Source: DAOPKN01 sp035391225
Lineage (GTDB): Bacteria; Thermotogota; Thermotogae; MWEM01
Direction of reading: 5' to 3'
DNA: 64,000 nt
Assembly (NCBI GenBank): GCA_035391225.1
Contig: DAOPKN010000002.1
Coordinates: 87,015 to 151,014, forward strand
Shown here in pieces: positions 51,185 to 59,162 of this stretch. Positions within the stretch are counted from its first letter, which is position 1. Each line of letters starts with the position of its first letter. Under the pieces are notes generated by a model. It saw nothing but the letters and a program-made list of their open reading frames with translations, did no database searches and was not told where the DNA came from. A program made the translations under genes and the position numbers.

Positions 51185-51222
51185 TTGACCATAATTATAG
51201 TCAATTTTTTCCCGGAATGCAA
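51185..51222 (-). promoter_or_regulatory. Promoter with palindromic operator
   Basis: Minus-strand -35 TTGCAT (51217-51222), 17-bp spacer, perfect -10 TATAAT (51194-51199). A near-perfect palindrome TTGACCATAATTATAGTCAA at 51185-51204 covers the -10 box, an ideal operator for autoregulation by the Phd-like protein encoded 24 bp downstream. Confidence 0.75.
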
Positions 51223-51262
51223 ATCCTCCCCGTGTAAAGAAAAGGTAAATTTTCCCGTGGGG

Positions 51263-53857
51263 TTACGGAAGGTCGCTGAAATCAAAGCCGATCACCGGCA
51301 GCACTCCATCCGGTTCAAACAAAAGGTCCACCCGGAACTGTATGTCAACCCAGTACTGGAAGGCGAAATCCATGCGGAAGCCAAGCAACCCTTCCACGTA
51401 CGGAAACTCGTTCTTCACGTAGCCTCCCAGGTGCACCGCCATACCGTTGAAACGCCAACTACCCGTGCGGGTTCCGATTGGGGGGACGGGAAGTGGTGTC
51501 CAACTTTCGATTCCGACCTTCGCCAAATCTTCCACCGCGGACACTTGGAACATCCCCGTGCTGGACCAGGGTAAGCGAAAGCCGATTCCCGTTCGGAAAC
51601 CGGGTTTCTTCCCCTTCCAAGAGAACTGGGAGTAGAAACGTGGTGCATACACGCTGTAGTTGGGATACCCCACGGACCCAACCGCCATGTTCCATTCCAG
51701 GTCCAGTTGATTGTTATCCATATCCCAGTCCAGGATGTCTTGGGCGGTAAAAGAGATCCGGGGAACCAGTTGCAAAACGTCAGCGGTGTTTCTCAGGATC
51801 ATGGGATACTCCACGGTGAGCTGGGCGTTCACCACACCGTCCAACTCGTCCAATCCCAGCGAGAAGGGCACTTTCCCCCTGTGCAGCAACTGGAACATCG
51901 CGAAATGCACATCTTGCCCCTCGAATTCCGGGTCAGGAGCACCTGCATACATTCCCAGCCAGATCCACTGTTTCAGGTCGTCCCATCCCGCGATTGCTCC
52001 CAAACCGTACGGGATTCCCCAACGTGGAAGTAGCAGGGGAATCCAGACCCGGGGGACGGGAAAGGTGTGGAAGGGGAAGGAAAAGATATCGATGCGTTTC
52101 TGGTATTCCAACCCTTCCTCCAGTGAAAAGGCCGTGGAATCGTGCGCATCCTGGATTTCGAAAGTTGGTGCGGACGGTTGCACACGAGGCGAAGAAAGCG
52201 GTTCCAAGGGAATGGAATACACGGAAAACCCGTTTGCGGAGTATCCCCGGTACACCAGCTCGTCCGAAGCGACCACCGGTTGGGTTGCCCCGAGGGGATC
52301 TTGGGTGAGTCTTCGCAGCGAGCGATCGGACAACCCCAGTTCCCAAACCTGGGAAACGCCTTCGCGATCGGAGGAGAAGTACACCTTACGGTCTTTCACG
52401 AAGGGTTCCCAGTCGTTTGCGGAAGCGTCCGTCAACGCTTCTACCTCGATGGGGAAGGGGTTGGAAGGGGAGAAGGACAGCAGGTACAGCGAGGCGTCCT
52501 CTCCAAAAGTGATCGAGGCAACCACCCCTCCCGGAAAGGGGGAAAAAGAGTTGAGGAAAAAATCCGGGCTTCCCCGCAAAAGAGGCTGGGGCTCTCCCTC
52601 CTCCACTTGCCACATCCACAGGGAAGTACCCCCGTGCTCCAGGGTGGTAAAGAGCAACGTATCATCGCCCCACCAGCGCACCTGGGAAGGCCGTTGGATT
52701 TGCCGCACTACCAGAAGCTCCTTTTCCCACTCTCCCAGGTACAAAGCTTGGTCGTACGACTCCAGGCCGTCCCCCGAGCCGAATATGCAAGCCACTTCTC
52801 CCCGACTGTTCACGTCGAAGTCCACCGGGTAAGGGTTTGCCCAGTAGCTCTGGGTGCCTCGCGGCCCCATCCACACCCACTGCGTACCCTCTCCCTCGCG
52901 TTGCAGCACGAAGAAAACCCCGTCGTTTGCTTCGCGCAGCATGCCCGTTTGGTAGCCGGAGGGCACCAGCGGTGGTGGCCGCGTGGCGTTGGGAGGGGTG
53001 TTCTGTTGGAACTTCTCCCATTCGAAAGCCTCCCAGGCCTCGTACACCTCGCGCAGTTTCCTACCCGTGAGCTCTTGCACGTTTCCCTTCAGCGACCAGG
53101 GAAAACCGTCCATCTGCTTGCCCACCAGTTCCGAAACCGAGCTGGTTCCGTATTTCGTTTCCAGGAAATCGAAGAAAGAAGCCCCGTACAGGTAATTCAT
53201 GCCAACTGGGGTGAAAACCGGGGAAGAAAAGCCTCCGGCAAAGCGGAAGCCGTAGAAATTCCCTTGCTCCAACTCCGCCCACAGGTACGACCGGAAGGCA
53301 AGGTCATGGATGCGCCCCGCTTCCGGGAAGAGAAGGCTTTCGGAGAAAATGGAAGCCCCTTCGTGTAGGTAGGACGGGGAGAGTGCGGTGTCCAGCAGCA
53401 TTTTCGCGGGATGGCCGAACACCCCCAGGATGTTCTTGAACGTGGAAGGCTTGTTGGCGACCAGGATATGCGTGAGCTCGTGCGAAAACACGAAGGGAAC
53501 CCACCAATCAAAGGTGTTCATCAGGAAGGATCCCGGAACACGGTTCACGTAAATCACGATGACGTTGGAGAAAAAGTCCGCGTAGGCGTTGGAAAAATCC
53601 ACGTTGTCCATCAAGTACACGCGCAACCGTTTCTTGAGTTCGATGCCGTAAAAGGCAGAAAGTTGCTCGTAGATCCCGGGGCCTTCCCGGAGAAGCTGCG
53701 CAGCGTGTTCCTCGAGCCCGGGCTCGAAAACGATATCGAAATACCCGGTGGAATACTTCTTCCACTCCCTTGCCATCCCGGGAAATGCGGTGAGGAGCAA
53801 GAGCACGATACATCCCAGGAGAATGGGTTTACTCCATGTCTTCCCAGCGAATACCAT
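51263..53857 (-). CDS. Secreted HELTH metallopeptidase with propeller and C-terminal beta-rich region
   Basis: 864 aa. Signal peptide (~1-29). A peptidase-MA-like domain (~30-290) carries the zinc motif HELTH in VFSHELTHILVA and a downstream EGASIFSE glutamate. Residues ~310-570 show propeller-like repeats (KVYFSSDREGVSQVWEL, DELVYRGYSANGFSVYSI). Residues ~600-864 are strand-rich, with alternating aromatics, and end near-terminally in VIGFDFSDL, compatible with an outer-membrane barrel. It probably cleaves protein at the cell surface. It begins 29 bp inside the GH31 gene end. Confidence 0.7.
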   Translation of the reverse strand: MVFAGKTWSKPILLGCIVLLLLTAFPGMAREWKKYSTGYFDIVFEPGLEEHAAQLLREGPGIYEQLSAFYGIELKKRLRVYLMDNVDFSNAYADFFSNVIVIYVNRVPGSFLMNTFDWWVPFVFSHELTHILVANKPSTFKNILGVFGHPAKMLLDTALSPSYLHEGASIFSESLLFPEAGRIHDLAFRSYLWAELEQGNFYGFRFAGGFSSPVFTPVGMNYLYGASFFDFLETKYGTSSVSELVGKQMDGFPWSLKGNVQELTGRKLREVYEAWEAFEWEKFQQNTPPNATRPPPLVPSGYQTGMLREANDGVFFVLQREGEGTQWVWMGPRGTQSYWANPYPVDFDVNSRGEVACIFGSGDGLESYDQALYLGEWEKELLVVRQIQRPSQVRWWGDDTLLFTTLEHGGTSLWMWQVEEGEPQPLLRGSPDFFLNSFSPFPGGVVASITFGEDASLYLLSFSPSNPFPIEVEALTDASANDWEPFVKDRKVYFSSDREGVSQVWELGLSDRSLRRLTQDPLGATQPVVASDELVYRGYSANGFSVYSIPLEPLSSPRVQPSAPTFEIQDAHDSTAFSLEEGLEYQKRIDIFSFPFHTFPVPRVWIPLLLPRWGIPYGLGAIAGWDDLKQWIWLGMYAGAPDPEFEGQDVHFAMFQLLHRGKVPFSLGLDELDGVVNAQLTVEYPMILRNTADVLQLVPRISFTAQDILDWDMDNNQLDLEWNMAVGSVGYPNYSVYAPRFYSQFSWKGKKPGFRTGIGFRLPWSSTGMFQVSAVEDLAKVGIESWTPLPVPPIGTRTGSWRFNGMAVHLGGYVKNEFPYVEGLLGFRMDFAFQYWVDIQFRVDLLFEPDGVLPVIGFDFSDLP

Positions 53858-55985
53858 CTGGCTGCATCACCCCTTTGCACTGGCGCTTGTTGCTATGCTG
53901 TATCCATTGGATATTCCAGGGGAATTCCTCGGCCATCGCTGCCTTTGCTTCTTCCTCCACGTGGAGTTGCCCCTCGTCCCAAGAAATGCGGAACAAAGAG
54001 AAGGCCCCCTGCCGGTACTGCTCGGAAACCCCGTCGTCGAAGTACACGAAGGTGGAGCCCCTCTCCCCGAAAAGCGAAAGCTCCACCGGTCCTTGCACAA
54101 CCTTTTGCAGTGAAACACGATCCGGGCCTTTCACCAACCCGTGTCCCTCCAAAAGGAAGTGGGGGATGTGTTCCAACGGTGCACCAACCCCGTGCCATCC
54201 CTGTTCATAGACCGTGCCATCGTTCAGATCCAGTGCCCTTTGCGGGAAGTACACTGCCCTCTGCCGCACCGACGGGCGTGTCACGGGGGCCACCATCACG
54301 GCGTCCCCGCAAAGGAACTGGTCTTCGATACCCGAGCATACTGGGTCCTGGAAAAAGTCAAAAAGCAGGGGGCGAACAAGCGGGCAATCGTTTCGGATCC
54401 CCATCATGTACTGGCTGTACAGGTAGGGAAAGTAGCGGTAGCGCATCTGCACAACGCGCTTGAGTATCGCGAACACGTCGGGGCCGAAAGCCCAGGGGTC
54501 TTGGGAATGAGTGTTGAAGGCTGCGTGGTTTCGAAACAGCGGCAAGAAGGCTCCCATTTGCAAGAAGCGCACCAGTAGTTCGGGGGAAACGTTATCGCCA
54601 AACCCCCCCACGTCGCATCCCGCGTAGAAAACCCCGCAAAGGCCCAGGGAACTAACCCGGATGACCTCCTCGAACAGATGCTCCCACCAGGAGGCGTTGT
54701 CGCCGGTCCAGGCCCCACCGAATTTCTGGATGCCCGGATACGCGGAGCGCGAAATCAAGAAAGGGCGTTTCTCCGGGGCAACCTTCTTGAATCCCTCGTA
54801 CGTGCCGCGTACCATCTCCCGGCCATACAAGTTCTTCACCTGGTGGTGCGGGGTTCCATCCAGGTGGAACAGTTCGTCCCCCCGATCCTTTTGCCCCAAC
54901 GATCCGAGCGTCCACATCTTCTTGAGTGCATCGATCCCTGCGTCCACGTTGAGTTCGTGCAGCAGTTCCTGCAACTCACGGATATCCGCATCCGAGAAGA
55001 ACACCGCGATCTCGTTCATGTCGTTCCATGCCCCGTCGATCCCCGTTTGGGCCCATTGGGCCACCTTCTCCGACCACCAGGCTCGGGCAGCGGAATCCAA
55101 GAAATCCGGGAAACGGGTACGCCCTGGCCACACCGCCCCCTCGAAGTCTTCGCCCTTGGCGTTCCTGAGGAAATAGTGCTCCTTGGCCTCCTCGAACACC
55201 GGGTACCCCTTTTCCACCTTGATCCCCGGGTCCAGGATAGCGCTGACCTTGAATCCCAGGCCATGTAACTCGGCAATGGTTTGCTCCGGATGGGGAAATG
55301 CCTTGCCATTCCAGGAGAACACCTTGTAGTTGTCCATGTGGTCGATGTCCAGGTACAGTACATCGCAGGGGAACCCGTCCTCTCGGAAGCGATGGGCCAG
55401 CCCCAGCAAATCCGCTTCGGAAATGGCTCCCCATCGGCTTTGCTGGTAACCCAGGGCCCAAAAGGGAACGGCAGCATTCTTCCCGGTCAACCGGGTGAAC
55501 GAGGCAACGATCTCCGCGATGCTTGCGCCGCTGATCCAGTACTCCACCATTCCCTCACCCTTAAGGATGTACTCGAAAACCCCGTCTCCTTCGGTATCCA
55601 TTCGGATCTTGAGGTAACCGGTATGATCCACGAAAAAACCCAGTGGGTTTTGCGGGTGCACCAGGATGAAAAAGGGAAACGACTTGTACAACGGGTCACT
55701 CCCCGGGTGGTGAAAAGGGTTGTCCGTGTTGTAGAACGTGTATTCCCTTCCACGCTTGTCGAGGGGAGCGTACTTATCTCCCAGGCCAACGATGGTTCCT
55801 GCGGGTAACGTGCGCTGCAGCCGTAAAAATCCGTTTTTCAGGGAAAAGGAAACGTCCGGGGCCCAAGCGGAAAGGGTTTCCCTTTGCTTCGCGGGAAGGG
55901 TTTCCCATTCCAAAACACGAATCCCGGCCTCTTGCGGGTCGATCCCGGGGAAAGCCCCTTGTCCATATCTCCGGCGAATGATCAT
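53829..55985 (-). CDS. Glycoside hydrolase family 31 alpha-glucosidase-type enzyme
   Basis: 718 aa, no signal peptide, so cytoplasmic. The catalytic nucleophile Asp lies in WNDMNE and the acid/base Asp in WTGDNASWW; LYLDIDHMDNY, FPDFLDSAARAWW and the AGCDVGGFGDN block are GH31 hallmarks. It probably releases glucose or xylose from alpha-linked oligosaccharides. The ATG at 55985 follows AAGGATGG. It sits between a secreted lipase-like protein and the metallopeptidase in one minus-strand unit. Confidence 0.9.
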   Translation of the reverse strand: MIIRRRYGQGAFPGIDPQEAGIRVLEWETLPAKQRETLSAWAPDVSFSLKNGFLRLQRTLPAGTIVGLGDKYAPLDKRGREYTFYNTDNPFHHPGSDPLYKSFPFFILVHPQNPLGFFVDHTGYLKIRMDTEGDGVFEYILKGEGMVEYWISGASIAEIVASFTRLTGKNAAVPFWALGYQQSRWGAISEADLLGLAHRFREDGFPCDVLYLDIDHMDNYKVFSWNGKAFPHPEQTIAELHGLGFKVSAILDPGIKVEKGYPVFEEAKEHYFLRNAKGEDFEGAVWPGRTRFPDFLDSAARAWWSEKVAQWAQTGIDGAWNDMNEIAVFFSDADIRELQELLHELNVDAGIDALKKMWTLGSLGQKDRGDELFHLDGTPHHQVKNLYGREMVRGTYEGFKKVAPEKRPFLISRSAYPGIQKFGGAWTGDNASWWEHLFEEVIRVSSLGLCGVFYAGCDVGGFGDNVSPELLVRFLQMGAFLPLFRNHAAFNTHSQDPWAFGPDVFAILKRVVQMRYRYFPYLYSQYMMGIRNDCPLVRPLLFDFFQDPVCSGIEDQFLCGDAVMVAPVTRPSVRQRAVYFPQRALDLNDGTVYEQGWHGVGAPLEHIPHFLLEGHGLVKGPDRVSLQKVVQGPVELSLFGERGSTFVYFDDGVSEQYRQGAFSLFRISWDEGQLHVEEEAKAAMAEEFPWNIQWIQHSNKRQCKGVMQPDGIRWEDME

Positions 55986-55991
55986 GTGTGT

Positions 55992-56960
55992 CTACCATCC
56001 TTTCTCTATGGTGACCTGGTGAAGTTCCAGGAACGATTGCACCGACTGCATGCTCTTTTGTGGCCATTCCTCGTGGGGAAGGTGTCCGCATTTCTCCACC
56101 ACAACCAGTTGGCTGCCAGGAATGGCAAGCTGCAACTCTTGGGTTTGGGAAAGGGGTACGATTTGATCCGCATCCCCGCTGAGCAGCAGCACAGGCATGG
56201 AAAGAGCCCCCACCTTGTCCATGCGGTTTTGTGGGGTTTGGGAACGGGTAAACGCCATCAAGGATTTTTCCCAGCCTTCCACCTGGGTGGGTTTCTCATA
56301 CCCTTCCCGGATTTCCGGGGTGAGACGAGACGCATCGTACCATGCCTGGTCCAGCACCCCGGAGAGCATGTTTTCCAGCAGGCGCTGCACCGGACTCCAG
56401 GAAATGGGAAACAGGGGACTGGAAATCACGCTGGACAACAAGGATCGTGGAGGATCCTTCACCGACGGTGCGATCAGGATCAGAGCACGGACATGCGTGG
56501 GGTATGCCAGCGCGAAATCCACCGCCACACCCGCCCCCGCGGAATGCGCTACCAAAACCAGTTGTTTCTGGGCAAGGCCGAGGGATTCCAACAAACCGTG
56601 CAAGATTTGGGGTTGCGCGGCAGGCGCATACGGGTCCACGGCGTAGGTTCCTGGGTCAAAAGGTCGGGACGAAAAGCCGAAACCCGGGCGATCGTACACC
56701 AGCGCAGTCCCCACTTTGGCGAAGCGGGGATACCATTCCCGCCAGGAAAAAGTACTCGCGCCGAAACCGTGCAACATCACGAAAACAAGCTCTTTGCTAC
56801 CGGCGAGTCGGAAATACACGGATGTCGGTGAATCGTTCGGGTCTCCTTGCCAGGAAAAAAACCCCCCATCTGGATCGATCCAGGAATCCGGAACCGGGTT
56901 ATTGCCCAAAGCTATCGAGAAAAGCGACAGAAGCAGCACAAGTGCGAAGAAACATTTCAA
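55992..56960 (-). CDS. Secreted alpha/beta-fold hydrolase
   Basis: 322 aa with a signal peptide (core FFALVLLLSLFSIALG). Alpha/beta hydrolase motifs: oxyanion region LHGFGAST, nucleophile elbow VAHSAGAG (Ser), Asp in SGDADQIVP, His in KCGHLPHEE. The substrate, probably an ester, is unknown. The TTG start at 56960 follows GGAAGGGGG. It is the first gene of the unit that includes GH31 and the metallopeptidase, with a 6-bp gap to GH31. Confidence 0.85.
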   Translation of the reverse strand: MKCFFALVLLLSLFSIALGNNPVPDSWIDPDGGFFSWQGDPNDSPTSVYFRLAGSKELVFVMLHGFGASTFSWREWYPRFAKVGTALVYDRPGFGFSSRPFDPGTYAVDPYAPAAQPQILHGLLESLGLAQKQLVLVAHSAGAGVAVDFALAYPTHVRALILIAPSVKDPPRSLLSSVISSPLFPISWSPVQRLLENMLSGVLDQAWYDASRLTPEIREGYEKPTQVEGWEKSLMAFTRSQTPQNRMDKVGALSMPVLLLSGDADQIVPLSQTQELQLAIPGSQLVVVEKCGHLPHEEWPQKSMQSVQSFLELHQVTIEKGW

Positions 56961-56985
56961 AACGATCGCCCCCTTCCTTTTTCCA

Positions 56986-56991
56986 ATTATA
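56986..56991 (-). promoter_or_regulatory. -10 box TATAAT
   Basis: CGTGTATAAT on the minus strand, 26 bp before the secreted hydrolase start. No convincing -35. Confidence 0.5.
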
Positions 56992-57056
56992 CACGAAAGC
57001 ACAAAGCCTGGGTGCCCATTCCAACATTCCACGTTTTTCGCGAACCCTGCAAAACG

Positions 57057-57065
57057 TGCTATAAT
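57057..57065 (+). promoter_or_regulatory. Extended -10 promoter, TGCTATAAT
   Basis: CGTGCTATAAT, identical in its 11-base core to the promoters of pepD and the epimerase-like gene. It lies about 105 bp before the chosen start of the MsrB-like gene and probably drives the whole MsrB-NapH-two-component operon. Confidence 0.6.
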
Positions 57066-57170
57066 CCTGCCAGTAACCCAGAACCACGACGCATTTTTCC
57101 CCTGGCCTGAAAGAACCCGCATACGTGTCTATACTCCATGCAGGTCAGCGAATCGAAAAGCGAGGCACCC

Positions 57171-57764
57171 ATGCGTTTCTCTTTTTTTTCGTTCCGACAA
57201 AAACCCTGGTTTGGATTCCTGATGCTTGCTGTGGTGGGGCTGGTAGCCCTTGGTATGATGTTTCGCGGCTTCGAAGACAACAGGCGCCAGCAAGCCTTGC
57301 GCGAGCAGGGATTCGTGGTGGTCAAGAGCGATTGGGAATGGAACAAAACCCTCTCGCCCGAAACCTACCGCGTCATGCGCAAAAAAGAGACCGAGGAACC
57401 CTTCCGCAACGCCTACTACGATTTCTTCCAACCCGGGACATACCGTTGTGCCTCCTGTGGGGAACCACTGTTCCGCTCCACGGAAAAATACCCCAACGAA
57501 ATCGGGTGGCCCACCTTCTTCGATTCCCTCTCGCCCACATCGGTGGTTTTCACCCCGGACAACCGTTTCGGCATGCAGCGCGTCGAAATCCTTTGCGCTT
57601 CCTGTGGAGGCCACGTGGGGTACCTCTACCAGGATGGCCCGCCACCCACTGGCAAACGCTACCTGGCAAACTCTGCCGCACTTCTCTTCGAACCCTCTCC
57701 CACCACCCTGGAGCAATTCCTTGGTTCTGCCACCCTCAGTGATTTTCCTGTTCCAAACCCCTAA
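57171..57764 (+). CDS. Membrane-anchored MsrB-like protein lacking the catalytic Cys
   Basis: 197 aa. An N-terminal membrane helix (~12-30) anchors a periplasmic MsrB domain. Zinc Cys pairs (CASCG twice), GWPTFF and GYLYQDGPPPTGKRY are all kept. At the strictly conserved catalytic site, where RYCxNS is expected, the sequence is RYLANS: the codon is CTG. Methionine-R-sulfoxide reduction by the normal mechanism is therefore unlikely. It may bind sulfoxide or act as a redox sensor. The ATG at 57171 has GCGAGG upstream; an ATG at 57138 is the longer alternative. Confidence 0.8.
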   Translation: MRFSFFSFRQKPWFGFLMLAVVGLVALGMMFRGFEDNRRQQALREQGFVVVKSDWEWNKTLSPETYRVMRKKETEEPFRNAYYDFFQPGTYRCASCGEPLFRSTEKYPNEIGWPTFFDSLSPTSVVFTPDNRFGMQRVEILCASCGGHVGYLYQDGPPPTGKRYLANSAALLFEPSPTTLEQFLGSATLSDFPVPNP

Positions 57765-57842
57765 TGTGAACCAACTTTTCTAAGGAAGCCTTAAGGGCAA
57801 TGGTTTAGAATCGCCCCGTGACATACATTTGGAGGTGAAACC

Positions 57843-58790
57843 ATGTCCCGATGGTTTTTGCATAAAAAGACCCTTGTTTTTTTCCTACTACTTGTTCTCG
57901 CCAGCCTATCGCTTTTGGCTGATTTTGGTCCTCCCTCGGATGTTTCCTTTTCCAGCGTTCCCCAAAGCACTGCTTCCAGCCAAAAAGAAACACCGGATTT
58001 CTGGTTGGATCAAATGCCCGGCAAGATCCTTTCTCTTTCCCTGTTCCTCGGGGTAAGCGTGGGGCTGCTATTCTGGGGAAAGAAAAGTCGCTACTTCTCT
58101 CTCATCCGGAAAACCATCCTGGTCGCCAGCGTGATTGTCAATGGGTTCCTTTGGGGAGGATACCTCTGTCCAACCTCTGCGGTACAAAACATCTTTTTCA
58201 AGTGGGACACCGCTTACCTGATCCTGTTTTCCCTCCCCATCGTCGTGACGCTGTTTATGGGGCGGCTGTTCTGTGGAAACGTGTGCCCGGTTGGGGCACT
58301 TTCGGAACTGCTCTTTGTGTCGAAGTGGAAGCGCAACATTCCCCCAAAACTGGAAAAAGCCCTTTCCTGGGTGAAATACGGCGTGCTGGCATTCCTTGCT
58401 GTGCGCTTGCTGTTCGATTCCCACGTTCTGGATGATCTTTCCCCATTCAAGGCGCTTTTCACCTTCGATGCCTGGGGATTCAATTGGATCCTCACCCTGG
58501 TTTTTCTGGGGCTATCAGTGGTGACGTACCGTCCGTTTTGCCGCTTCTTTTGCCCGTTTGGGGCCCTTTTTGCCCTGGTGAGCTTCGTCAGGCCCGTGCG
58601 CTTCCGAGCGGGAGCGGGGTGTGTCAACTGCCGGTTGTGCAAGCGGAGTTGCCCCTCCAATGCCATTCGGGAAGATATGAGCGTTTCCCCCGAATGTATC
58701 CTGTGTGGATCATGCTGCCACACTTGCCCAAAGGACCAATGGTCGTACAGCATGCGAGAGAAAACCAAAAAAACCCTACAGGAGGTATAA
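57843..58790 (+). CDS. NapH-like [4Fe-4S] membrane protein
   Basis: 315 aa with about five membrane helices. NapH/NosR-type Cys motifs GNVCPVGA and CRFFCPFGA lie at helix ends. The C-terminal cytoplasmic part carries two ferredoxin sites, CVNCRLCKRSCP and CILCGSCCHTCP. These proteins pass electrons between quinol or ferredoxin and periplasmic partners. GGAGGTG precedes the ATG. It is followed 2 bp later by a small secreted protein and then by a second, larger NapH-like protein. Confidence 0.85.
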   Translation: MSRWFLHKKTLVFFLLLVLASLSLLADFGPPSDVSFSSVPQSTASSQKETPDFWLDQMPGKILSLSLFLGVSVGLLFWGKKSRYFSLIRKTILVASVIVNGFLWGGYLCPTSAVQNIFFKWDTAYLILFSLPIVVTLFMGRLFCGNVCPVGALSELLFVSKWKRNIPPKLEKALSWVKYGVLAFLAVRLLFDSHVLDDLSPFKALFTFDAWGFNWILTLVFLGLSVVTYRPFCRFFCPFGALFALVSFVRPVRFRAGAGCVNCRLCKRSCPSNAIREDMSVSPECILCGSCCHTCPKDQWSYSMREKTKKTLQEV

Positions 58791-58792
58791 TC

Positions 58793-59155
58793 ATGAAGAA
58801 ATTTCTTTTCGTCGGAATCCTTTTTTCCCTGGCCGTCATGGCTTTCTCCTGCGAATTCACCTTCGAGGTCGAATCGCAAACGGTGCTGATCGGAAGCGAG
58901 TTCTACGTGCGCGTGGAACTGCACCAAACGCATCGCCGTTGCGTGTTGGACTCGCTGGAAGAGGACATTCACTTCGAGGGAGAGGGGCTGGCCATCCTTG
59001 GCAAAACAGCATGGACCCCCCTTTCCAGTGACGTGTACGAAGCCTGGTTGAAGGTCATTCCCACCGAAGCAGGGGATGGTTGGATCAAGGTGTGGAAGGA
59101 TTGCTCCAAGAACGGTTACGAGGAAGAAGTTTTTCCCATTCAAGTTGTGAGGTGA
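58793..59155 (+). CDS. Small secreted protein of unknown function
   Basis: 120 aa with a signal peptide (FLFVGILFSLAVMAFS) ending just before a Cys. That Cys may be a lipoprotein acylation site, although the lipobox FSC is imperfect. The mature part is strand-rich and Ig-like (FEVESQTVLIGSEFYVRVEL), with two further Cys. It sits between two NapH-like genes, so it is probably a periplasmic partner of that electron chain. GGAGG precedes the ATG. Confidence 0.6.
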   Translation: MKKFLFVGILFSLAVMAFSCEFTFEVESQTVLIGSEFYVRVELHQTHRRCVLDSLEEDIHFEGEGLAILGKTAWTPLSSDVYEAWLKVIPTEAGDGWIKVWKDCSKNGYEEEVFPIQVVR

Positions 59156-59162
59156 GAAAGCA

